40,917 nt of DNA from Actinomycetota bacterium. GTDB taxonomy: Bacteria; Actinomycetota; Acidimicrobiia; Acidimicrobiales; CADCSY01. This document shows positions 32,178 through 39,601 of this stretch, one piece after another. A program made the position numbers and the translations under genes. The stretch lies in the NCBI GenBank assembly GCA_019347915.1, contig JAHWKL010000008.1, positions 1 to 40,917 on the forward strand, in the 5' to 3' direction. Numbering within the stretch: position 1 is the stretch's first letter; every line of letters starts with the position of its first letter. The notes beneath the pieces were generated by a model, which saw only the letters and a list, made by a program, of their open reading frames with translations, did not search any database and was not told the origin of the DNA.

Positions 32178-33725
32178 GTGGTCGCTGACGGCATGGAGTG
32201 GCTGGTGGCGCCGCAGTACTGGCTGGCCAGGCTGGTCTTCCAGCGGCTTCTCGGCGTCGTCTACCTCGTCGCCTTCATCTCGGCGTTCAACCAGTTCGCC
32301 GCCCTCGCTGGCGAGCGGGGGCTGCTCCCGTGCCGCCCGTACCTGCGCAGGCTCGGCTTTCGCCGGGCGCCGAGCCTGTTCCATCTCCACTACTCCGATC
32401 GGTTCGCCCGGGCCACGGCGGCGCTGGGGATCGCCCTCTCCGTAGGTGTCGTCGCCGGCGTGGTGGAGCGCCTGCCGCTTGCCGCGGCCATGGGCGTCTG
32501 GCTGGCGCTGTGGGTCCTGTACCTGTCGTTCGTCAACGCCGGCCAGGTCTTCTTCGGCTTCGTGTGGGAGACGCTCCTCCTCGAGGCCGGATTCCTGGCG
32601 GTGTTCCTTGGCTCCGCCGACGTCGCGCCGCTGCTGCCGGCGGCCCTAGCGCTGCGCTGGCTGCTGTTCCGCCTGGAAGTGGGCGCAGGCCTGATCAAGC
32701 TCCGGAACGACCCGGCCTGGCGTGACCTGACGGCGCTGTACTACCACCACGAGACGCAGCCGATCCCCAACCGGCTGAGTCGCTGGTTCCACCATCTCCC
32801 CAAGCCCGTCCATCGGCTCGAGGCCATCGGGAACCACGTCGCCCAGATCGTCGCCCCGTTCGCCCTCTTCATGCCCCAGCCGTTGGCGTCCGTCGCCGGC
32901 ACCGTCATCGTCGTCACCCAGCTCTGGCTCATGGCGAGCGGCAACTTCGCCTGGCTGAACGTGCTCACGATCGCCTTGGCGGCGATGGCGTTCGATGACC
33001 GGTTCCTCAGCAACGTCCTGCCGGTGAGCCCGCCGGCAGTTGCCGCGCCACCGGGCTGGTTCGCCGCCGCCGCCGTCCTCATGGCGGTGGCGATGCTGGC
33101 GTTGAGCTGGCGCCCGGTGCGGAACATGGCCTCGCGGCACCAGGTCATGAACGCCAGCTACAACCCCTGGCACATCGGAAACACCTACGGCCTCTTCGGG
33201 CACATCACCCGGGAGCGTTTGGAGGTGGTCATCCAGGGCACCGACGACCCTGTGCCGACCTCCGAGACCGAGTGGAAGACCTACGAGTTCAAGGCCAAGC
33301 CCGGCGACGTCCGGCGTCCGCCCCGGCAGGTGGCGCCTTATCACCTCCGTCTCGACTGGCTCCTGTGGTTCGCCGCGCTGTCGCCCGTGTACGCCCAGGC
33401 GTGGTTCCTCAACCTGGTGAGCAGGCTGCTCGAAGGCGACGATGAGACGTTGCGGCTGATGGGTGGCAACCCGTTCCCCGAACGGCCGCCGACGTTCGTC
33501 CGGGCGCTGCTGTACCGCTACCGGTTCACCACGCCCAGCGAACAGGCCCAGACCGGCGCATGGTGGCAACGGGAACCCGTCGGCCTGTACCTGCCACCCG
33601 TCACGCTGCGCCTACCCGCCGATCATCGTCCCGCGCCCGCTGCCCTATCGGGTGGCGAGCCCGGCACTCGGCACGGACCTCGTCGCAAACACGAGCCGTC
33701 GGACGATGCCCCGAAGGGCCGCTGA
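32178..33725 (+). CDS. Lipase maturation factor-like membrane protein
   Basis: The 515-residue protein has many membrane segments and the family pattern PQYWLARLVFQRLLG, SLFHLHYSDRF, FGFVWETLLLEAGFLAVFLG, RLEVGAGLIKLRNDPAWRDL, TALYYHHETQPIPN and NASYNPWHIGNTYGLFGHIT, matching the lipase maturation factor (LMF1-type) family. In animals LMF1 helps fold secreted lipases; bacterial members lack a known role. GTG 32178 is in frame, with ATG 32193 (MEWLVAPQYW) as the likelier family start. A perfect AAGGAGGTGA (32153-32162) lies 15 bases before the GTG. The last 60 residues are hydrophilic. Confidence 0.85.
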   Translation: MVADGMEWLVAPQYWLARLVFQRLLGVVYLVAFISAFNQFAALAGERGLLPCRPYLRRLGFRRAPSLFHLHYSDRFARATAALGIALSVGVVAGVVERLPLAAAMGVWLALWVLYLSFVNAGQVFFGFVWETLLLEAGFLAVFLGSADVAPLLPAALALRWLLFRLEVGAGLIKLRNDPAWRDLTALYYHHETQPIPNRLSRWFHHLPKPVHRLEAIGNHVAQIVAPFALFMPQPLASVAGTVIVVTQLWLMASGNFAWLNVLTIALAAMAFDDRFLSNVLPVSPPAVAAPPGWFAAAAVLMAVAMLALSWRPVRNMASRHQVMNASYNPWHIGNTYGLFGHITRERLEVVIQGTDDPVPTSETEWKTYEFKAKPGDVRRPPRQVAPYHLRLDWLLWFAALSPVYAQAWFLNLVSRLLEGDDETLRLMGGNPFPERPPTFVRALLYRYRFTTPSEQAQTGAWWQREPVGLYLPPVTLRLPADHRPAPAALSGGEPGTRHGPRRKHEPSDDAPKGR

Positions 33726-33798
33726 CTGACGGGTCGAGGGGGATGGTGGTGCCGCCTGTGCATGCCTCCTCGCCGGGACGTCGGGGTACCGTCCATCG

Positions 33799-34560
33799 AT
33801 GACCCAATCGATGCTCGTCGCTGCTGTGCCCGAGGGCATCGCCGCCTGTCTCTTCGACCTCGATGGTGTACTGACCCAGACGGCGGCCTTGCACGCAGAG
33901 GCGTGGAAGGAGATGTTCGACGCCGTGCTCCTCGAGCGGGCCAACGAGCTCGGCGACGCGTTCCGTCCGTTCGAACTACCGGTCGACTACGTCGAACACG
34001 TCGACGGCAAGCTTCGTCAGGACGGTGTCCGGTCGTTCCTGACGTCGCGAGGCATCACCATCCCGGAAGGGACCCCCGGCGACCCGCCGGCGGCGGAGAC
34101 CGTCCACGGCCTCGGCGCCCGCAAGAACGAGCTCGTGCTCGAGCTCATCCGCACCCAGGGCGTCGACCTCTACGAGGCGTCGGTCCGGTTCGTGGAGGCC
34201 GTCCGTGACGCCGGGCTGCCGCGGGCGGTCGTCTCGGCCAGCAAGAACTGCCAAGAGGTGCTCGCCGCCACCGGCATCGAGGGCCTGTTCGACGTTCGCA
34301 TCGACGGGGTCGTCGCCGAGAAGGAGGGGCTGCAAGGAAAGCCTGCACCTGACATGTTCCTGGCCGCGGCGGAGGCCCTCGGCGTCGAGCCGGCGTCGGG
34401 CGCTGTGTTCGAGGACGCCGAGGCCGGTGTCGCCGCTGCTCGGGCGGGCGCCTTCGGATGGGTCGTCGGCGTCGATCGCACCGGGCACGCCGATGCCCTG
34501 CGCCGCCACGGCGCCGACGTCGTGGTCTCTGACCTGGGCGAGCTGCTGGAGCAGCGGTGA
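33799..34560 (+). CDS. Beta-phosphoglucomutase-like HAD hydrolase
   Basis: The 253-residue HAD protein has LFDLDGVLTQTAALHAEAW (nucleophile Asp20, acid/base Asp22), a helical cap, AVVSASKNCQEVLAATG, GKPAPDMFLAAAEALG and VFEDAEAGVAAARAG. This fits beta-phosphoglucomutase, which turns beta-glucose 1-phosphate into glucose 6-phosphate. Its stop overlaps the GTG of the GH65 phosphorylase (GTGA), and phosphorylases of that family that release beta-glucose 1-phosphate are commonly paired with such a mutase, which strengthens the call. Confidence 0.9.
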   Translation: MTQSMLVAAVPEGIAACLFDLDGVLTQTAALHAEAWKEMFDAVLLERANELGDAFRPFELPVDYVEHVDGKLRQDGVRSFLTSRGITIPEGTPGDPPAAETVHGLGARKNELVLELIRTQGVDLYEASVRFVEAVRDAGLPRAVVSASKNCQEVLAATGIEGLFDVRIDGVVAEKEGLQGKPAPDMFLAAAEALGVEPASGAVFEDAEAGVAAARAGAFGWVVGVDRTGHADALRRHGADVVVSDLGELLEQR

Positions 34561-36929
34561 TCGGACCCGAGGTGTTCTCCGTGGAGCCGTGGGCCGTCAC
34601 CGAACCGGAGCTCCGACTCGACCACTTGGCCCAGACGGAGTCGATCTTCGCCCTGTCCAACGGGCACATCGGGTTGCGGGGCAACCTCGACGAGGGTGAG
34701 CCGCACGCCGTTCCCGGGACCTACCTCAGCGGGTTCTTCGAGAGCGTGCCGCTGCCGTACGCGGAAAGCGGCTATGGCTACCCCGAGGAAGGCCAATCAC
34801 TGATCGACGTGACCAATGGCAAGCTCGTGCGCCTGCTCGTGGACGACGAGCCGTTCGACATCCGTTACGGGACGCTGTCGCGTCACCAGCGGGTGCTCGA
34901 CCTGCGCGACGGTGTCCTGAGACGCGAGGTGGAATGGACCTCGCCCGCCGGGCAGAGCATCAAGGTCGCCTCGACCCGGCTCGTGTCGTTCGTCCAACGG
35001 GCCATCGTGGCCATCTCGTACGAGGTCGAGCCGATCGGCGACTCCGCCCGCATCGTCGCCCAGTTCAGCCTGGTCGCCAACGAGCCGGTCCCCGAGCCGA
35101 CCGACGACCCAAGAGCGGCCGCTGCCCTGCGGGCCCCCCTCGTGGCCGAGCACCACGCTCACCACGCGCTCAAGGCCACACTCGGGCATCGGACCCGCCG
35201 CAGCGGCTTGCGCCTGGCAGCGGCGCACGATCACGTGGTCGACGGGCCCCCTACGACCGTGACCACAGCCGAGAGCGAGAGCGACCTTGCCCGCGTCACG
35301 GTCAGCACCGAGCTGGCGCCCGGCGAGACCCTGAAGGTGGTGAAGTTCCTCGCCTACGGGTGGTCGAGCCGACGCTCGATGCCCGCCCTGCGCGACCAGG
35401 TCGATGCCGCCGTCGCCGCCGCCAGGCGCACCGGCTGGGACGGCCTCTGCGCCAGCCAGCGGGAGTATCTCGACGACGTGTGGGCCCGCGCCGACGTGGA
35501 GATCGAAGGCGACGAGGAGCTGCAACAGGCAGTTCGCTTCGCCCTCTTCCAGGTGATCCAGGCCGGCACCCGTGCCGAGGAGCGGGCCATCCCGGCCAAG
35601 GGTCTCACCGGTCGCGGCTATGACGGCCAGACCTTCTGGGACATGGAGAGCTACACGCTCCCCGTGCTCACGTACACGGCGCCCGAGGCCGCTCGGGACG
35701 CGCTGCGCTGGCGGCACTCGACGCTCGAGCTGGCCCAGACTCGGGCCCGGGAGCTGCGACTACAAGGCGCCGCCTTTCCGTGGCGGACGATCCGAGGCGA
35801 GGAATGTTCGGGGTACTGGCCGGCCGGCACAGCCGGGTTCCACGTCAACGCCGACGTGGCCGACGCAGTCCGACGGTACGTGAGGGCGACGGGCGACGCC
35901 GACTTCGAGCGCGGGCCGGGCTTCGACCTGCTCGTGGAGACCGCACGGCTGTGGCGATCCCTCGGGCACCACGATGCCGAGGGGTGCTTTCGCATCGACG
36001 GGGTGACGGGGCCGGACGAGTACTCGGCGCTCGCCGACAACAACGTGTTCACCAATCTCATGGCGGCCCGCAACCTTGGCGCCGCCGCCGACGTGGCTAC
36101 CAGGTACCCCGACCGAGCAGCCGACCACGGTATCGACCAGACCGAGATCGCCTCGTGGCGAACGGCATCCACGGCCATGGTGATCCCCTTCGACGAGAAG
36201 CTCGGAGTGACCTCTCAGTCAGAGGGGTTCACCCGTTACCGCCACTGGGACTTCGAGGCGACCGCGGCAGGCGACTACCCGTTGCTGCTGCACTACCCCT
36301 ACTACCTGCTCTACTCCAGCCAGGTGGTCAAGCAGGCGGATCTGGTGTTCGCCCTGTACGCCTGCGGTGACCAGTTCGACGCCGAACAGAAGCGTCGGGA
36401 CTTCGACTACTACGAGGCCATCACGGTGCGCGACTCATCGCTGTCGGCGTGCATCCAGGCGATCGTGGCCGCCGAGGTGGGGCATATGGACCTCGCCTTC
36501 GACTACTTTCGGGAAACCGCGCTGATCGACCTGCGCGATATCGCGGGCAATACCGCCGACGGGCTCCATCTGGCGTCCCTCGCCGGCGCCTGGCTCGTTG
36601 CTGTGGCCGGGTTCGGTGGTTTGCGTGACCACGCAGACACGCTGGCGTTCTCGCCGCGGCTGCCACCGCGCATCACCAGGATGAGCATCCGGCTGCTGTA
36701 CCGGGGGCGGCGCCTGCAAATCGAGACGACGCCGGGCAGTACCCGATACGAACTTCTCAGCGGAGATCCGCTGGAAGTCACGCACTTCGGTACGCCGCTC
36801 ACCGTCGGGCGGGGCGCCCCCGCCATCCTCGCGTGCCCCGATGAGCGGCAACCACCCTCGGTCGAGCCGCCACCGCAAAGAGAAGCTTTGCGCCGCGGCG
36901 TCGGTGCTGACGCCGCCGAAGGCAGGTGA
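34557..36929 (+). CDS. GH65 family disaccharide phosphorylase
   Basis: The 790-residue protein has an N-terminal beta-sandwich with LSNGHIGLRGNLDEGEPHAV and GTYLSGFFE, an (alpha/alpha)6 barrel with YDGQTFWDMESYTLPVLTY, and a catalytic-acid segment GVTGPDEYSALADNN (presumed Glu488). GH65 enzymes phosphorolyse maltose, trehalose, kojibiose or nigerose to beta-glucose 1-phosphate and glucose. The exact sugar cannot be read. Coupled with the beta-phosphoglucomutase, it forms a short phosphorolytic route into glycolysis. A proline-rich tail of about 30 residues ends the protein. GTG 34557 is the start. Confidence 0.92.
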   Translation: MIGPEVFSVEPWAVTEPELRLDHLAQTESIFALSNGHIGLRGNLDEGEPHAVPGTYLSGFFESVPLPYAESGYGYPEEGQSLIDVTNGKLVRLLVDDEPFDIRYGTLSRHQRVLDLRDGVLRREVEWTSPAGQSIKVASTRLVSFVQRAIVAISYEVEPIGDSARIVAQFSLVANEPVPEPTDDPRAAAALRAPLVAEHHAHHALKATLGHRTRRSGLRLAAAHDHVVDGPPTTVTTAESESDLARVTVSTELAPGETLKVVKFLAYGWSSRRSMPALRDQVDAAVAAARRTGWDGLCASQREYLDDVWARADVEIEGDEELQQAVRFALFQVIQAGTRAEERAIPAKGLTGRGYDGQTFWDMESYTLPVLTYTAPEAARDALRWRHSTLELAQTRARELRLQGAAFPWRTIRGEECSGYWPAGTAGFHVNADVADAVRRYVRATGDADFERGPGFDLLVETARLWRSLGHHDAEGCFRIDGVTGPDEYSALADNNVFTNLMAARNLGAAADVATRYPDRAADHGIDQTEIASWRTASTAMVIPFDEKLGVTSQSEGFTRYRHWDFEATAAGDYPLLLHYPYYLLYSSQVVKQADLVFALYACGDQFDAEQKRRDFDYYEAITVRDSSLSACIQAIVAAEVGHMDLAFDYFRETALIDLRDIAGNTADGLHLASLAGAWLVAVAGFGGLRDHADTLAFSPRLPPRITRMSIRLLYRGRRLQIETTPGSTRYELLSGDPLEVTHFGTPLTVGRGAPAILACPDERQPPSVEPPPQREALRRGVGADAAEGR

Positions 36930-37069
36930 TGCGGCGGCGCGCGTCGATCGGGGGTGGCTCTGCGCTCGAAGTGGTCTCGGGAACACCGTCGGCTCCGAGA
37001 CGTTGCGACTGGGCGACCGACCAGTTTCGGCGTCATCTGCATGCAGGGGGCGAATAGATGCTTCTCGTT

Positions 37070-37075
37070 TAGGAT
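37070..37075 (+). promoter_or_regulatory. Possible -10 element before the small secreted protein gene
   Basis: TAGGAT lies 45 bases before ATG 37121 in the 190-base gap after the GH65 gene. A matching -35 is not convincing. It would give a short leader ending in AAAGGAG. Confidence 0.3.
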
Positions 37076-37120
37076 GGCGCTCGTCGGGTAAGCGGGAGCG
37101 ACGCCAACGAAAGGAGCAAG

Positions 37121-37423
37121 ATGAAGCGGATGATGAGGCTCGTCGCCTTTGCCCTGATGGTTCTGTCGCTGCTTGCCGCGCCCGCATACGCATGTCTGGC
37201 CACGCCGGCACCCGAACACGCTTGGGACCGCGGGAACACAGAGCAGATGCCGTACCCGAAGGGAGAGGAGGGGCCGATGGCGCCGATCATGGGTGGTGAG
37301 GGCGAAGGTGGTATCCCGACCGCCTCGGAGAGGGCGAACGAACAGTTCCCCAACGACGACTGCCCGACTACCGACATGCACTGGTGCTCAGAAGGCATCG
37401 ACCCCGGGGGCGTCTCCCCGTAG
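37121..37423 (+). CDS. Small secreted hypothetical protein
   Basis: The 100-residue protein starts at ATG 37121 with AAAGGAG five bases upstream. A basic start and hydrophobic core (MRLVAFALMVLSLLAAPAYA) form a signal peptide, with probable cleavage after AYA, leaving an N-terminal Cys. AYAC is a poor lipobox, so a lipoprotein is less likely. The mature part is acidic, Pro/Gly-rich, with two more cysteines (DDCPTT and HWCSEG). No known family was recognised. It stands alone between the GH65 gene and the convergent DnaB-like gene. Confidence 0.7.
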   Translation: MKRMMRLVAFALMVLSLLAAPAYACLATPAPEHAWDRGNTEQMPYPKGEEGPMAPIMGGEGEGGIPTASERANEQFPNDDCPTTDMHWCSEGIDPGGVSP

Positions 37424-37653
37424 GACCGTGGTACAGCCAGCGGCCTTGTCCTAATTTTCCAATGGGCTGGCTCAGAAGGGCCGACCCGAGGACGGACTCG
37501 TTCCGCCTCTCGGTCGCCGGGCCTTGCCGTTCCTCGGCGGGGAAACTGGCGGCTGAGTGCGGGCCAGGGCGCTCGCAGTGCCATGACGGGAACGACCACC
37601 AGGCGCCCCGTCCAGCAGTTTGCCAGTCGTGATGTCTGTCGCCTCCGCCCTTC
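37424..37653. other. Convergent intergenic stretch, nothing recognised
   Basis: About 230 bases separate the secreted-protein gene from the converging DnaB-like gene. It includes AATTTTCC, unusually AT-rich for this window, but no clear terminator hairpin with a T run and no RNA gene were found. Confidence 0.4.
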
Positions 37654-38679
37654 TCAACCCTCGACCATCCCTTCTTGCCAGAGTTGTTCCATCACCCGCC
37701 CTCCTGCCGGGTCGAACCGGTAGTGGGCGAAGTCCTTGCCAAACTCGAGATCGACGTCCGCCTGGCCCCGGCGATTCTTCTCGACCGAGAACACCACCAT
37801 CGAGCGGAAGGCGGCCGTCCGGGTGGTGTCGTAGGCCAGATGGACCTTCGACACGATGTCGAGCTTGTCGTTGAGCACGATTCCCACGTCGGCCTCGTAG
37901 GCCGGAGTGGTAGAGCCCTGAGAGTGGGCCAGCCGGAGCCGTCGGGCCCGGAGGCCAGTGACGTCGGCGGCGATGGTCGCCACCACCGGGACGTGCCGGC
38001 TCAAGGCCAGCTCCTTCAGGCCCTCGGCCACCCGCTTCACCTGCTCCGCCTCGCCGTGGGGCTCGGGGCCGGCGGCGACCTTCTGCAGGTAGTCGACGAA
38101 CAGCGTGGTCCGGTCGGAGCCGTGCTCGTCGACCAACCGTGTGAGCCCGGCCACGTCGGTTCGTATCGTCGACGCCCGCACCAGCACCAGCCGGTCGGCG
38201 TAGGCGCGGAACCGCTCCTCGGCGCGGGCCAGGAGCTCGTCCGACCGGAGCACCGCCGCCGCCTCAGCCCGTCCGGTCCCGACGTCGGCCAACGCCTGCC
38301 GGAGCCGGTCGAGCCGCAGCAGGTCCGAGCAACCGTGCTCGACAGCGGCGTCGGCCACCTCGCCGAGAAGGAGGCGGCTCACGAGGGCCAGTTGGTCGTG
38401 CTCGTAGCAGGCGAAGACGGCGACTGCTCCCGAGGCGGCGGCATTCCGGGCCCACTGAAGGGTGACCACGGTCTTTCCTTGACCGGGTCGACCGCCGACC
38501 AGCACCAGGTCACCCGGGGCCATGCCACCCCCCATGACCTCGTCGAGGGCTCGGAATCCGGTGGCCACCGACGATCGCATGGGGCCGGGGGCCGTTCGAA
38601 GATCGTGAAGGACGGCGCCGGCGGTGCGAGCCGATCCGCCACGCACGGTGTCGGCCACTGGCAGCACAGCCGATGTCAT
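37654..38679 (-). CDS. DnaB-helicase-like RecA-fold ATPase at the end of the Tad locus
   Basis: The 341-residue protein lacks the N-terminal DnaB domain. Its core is DnaB-like: SVATGFRALDEVMGGGMAPGDL, Walker A GGRPGQGKT, FACYEHDQLALVSRLL and Walker B-like TTLFVDYLQKVAAG, then VASTIAADVTGL-type motif region reading HVPVVATIAADVTG and a C-terminal segment FSVEKNRRGQADVDLEF as in replicative helicases. It could be a helicase, or an ATPase adapted to another task. ATG 38679 overlaps the tadC stop by four bases (ATGA), so it is translated with the Tad genes. The role there is unknown. Confidence 0.8.
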   Translation of the reverse strand: MTSAVLPVADTVRGGSARTAGAVLHDLRTAPGPMRSSVATGFRALDEVMGGGMAPGDLVLVGGRPGQGKTVVTLQWARNAAASGAVAVFACYEHDQLALVSRLLLGEVADAAVEHGCSDLLRLDRLRQALADVGTGRAEAAAVLRSDELLARAEERFRAYADRLVLVRASTIRTDVAGLTRLVDEHGSDRTTLFVDYLQKVAAGPEPHGEAEQVKRVAEGLKELALSRHVPVVATIAADVTGLRARRLRLAHSQGSTTPAYEADVGIVLNDKLDIVSKVHLAYDTTRTAAFRSMVVFSVEKNRRGQADVDLEFGKDFAHYRFDPAGGRVMEQLWQEGMVEG

Positions 38680-39590
38680 CGCCCGGCGAACGTCTCGATG
38701 GCCCGGATGGCTCCTGGCCCGAGCACGACGATGAGCAGCGTGGGCAGGATGCACGTGAGGAGGGGGAACACGACTTTGAGCGGGATCTTCTGGGCCCGCT
38801 CCTCGGCGTTTTGGCGGCGCTTGAGGCGGAGCTCGGTGGACTGCACCCGCAGGATCTGCGAGATGGGGAGGCCGAAGCTGTCGGCCTGGACGAAGGCGAT
38901 GACGAAGTGACGCAGCTCGGCCACGTCGGTCCGCTGGCTCAGGCGGCGCATGGCCTCGGAGCGCGTCATTCCGGTCCGAACGTCCTGGACGGTCCGGCTG
39001 AGCTCCTCCGCCAGCGGCCCCTTGCCGGTTTTCGACACCCGCGCCACTGCCGCCTCGAAGCCCAACCCCGCCTCGACGCTGATGGTGATCTGATCGAGGG
39101 TGTCAGGCAGCTCCCGTTGGATCTGGGCCTGCCGCTCCCGTGCGCGCCGTCGTATCAAGAGGTCAGGCGCCAGGTAGCCGCCGGCGAGCATGGCGACGGC
39201 GTACACGAGGTTGCCGATGCTGGGCGAGGCCAGAAAGCGCGCCACGCCCAGCGCACCGCCGCCGCCGCCGAGCACCACCTTGGCGATCAGGAGCCGTTCG
39301 ATTGTCCAGCCCGGGGGTGAACCCGCCAGCGACCGTCGGTGCTCGAGCGCCTGCACCATGCCGGCCGGGGTGAAGCGACGCCCCACGCCGGCGAGCCGTT
39401 CCAACGCCGGGCCCACCGCTCGCTCGTGGCCGCCATGGGCGAGGACGGCGGCGCGCAGGTCCGAGACGCCGCCCGTGCCGACGAGCAAGTGCCCGGCAGC
39501 ACCCCGCCGTTCCCCGGAGACAGCCCACCACAGGACAGGAAGTACGAGTGCGCCGCAGGCGGCTCCGAAGACGAGCAGGAGTGTGTCCAT
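38676..39590 (-). CDS. tadC: TadC, type II secretion F-domain membrane protein
   Basis: The 304-residue protein has N-terminal and C-terminal membrane helices and a T2SSF domain: RARERQAQIQRELPDTLDQI, SVEAGLGFEAAVARVSKTGKGPLA, RTGMTRSEAMRRLSQRTDV and FPLLTCILPTLLIVVLG. Length and order match TadC. With TadB it forms the inner-membrane platform of Flp/Tad pili, driven by the TadA ATPase, which is not in this window. ATG 39590 has AGAGGAA upstream and starts 11 bases after the VWA-TadB gene ends. Confidence 0.9.
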   Translation of the reverse strand: MDTLLLVFGAACGALVLPVLWWAVSGERRGAAGHLLVGTGGVSDLRAAVLAHGGHERAVGPALERLAGVGRRFTPAGMVQALEHRRSLAGSPPGWTIERLLIAKVVLGGGGGALGVARFLASPSIGNLVYAVAMLAGGYLAPDLLIRRRARERQAQIQRELPDTLDQITISVEAGLGFEAAVARVSKTGKGPLAEELSRTVQDVRTGMTRSEAMRRLSQRTDVAELRHFVIAFVQADSFGLPISQILRVQSTELRLKRRQNAEERAQKIPLKVVFPLLTCILPTLLIVVLGPGAIRAIETFAGR

Positions 39591-39601
39591 GCCGATTCCT
39601 C

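Noticed and set aside
37472-37657. 61-codon minus-strand ORF in the convergent gap
   Set aside because: Arg/Pro/Ser-rich with no ribosome binding site, and it overlaps the end of the DnaB-like gene.
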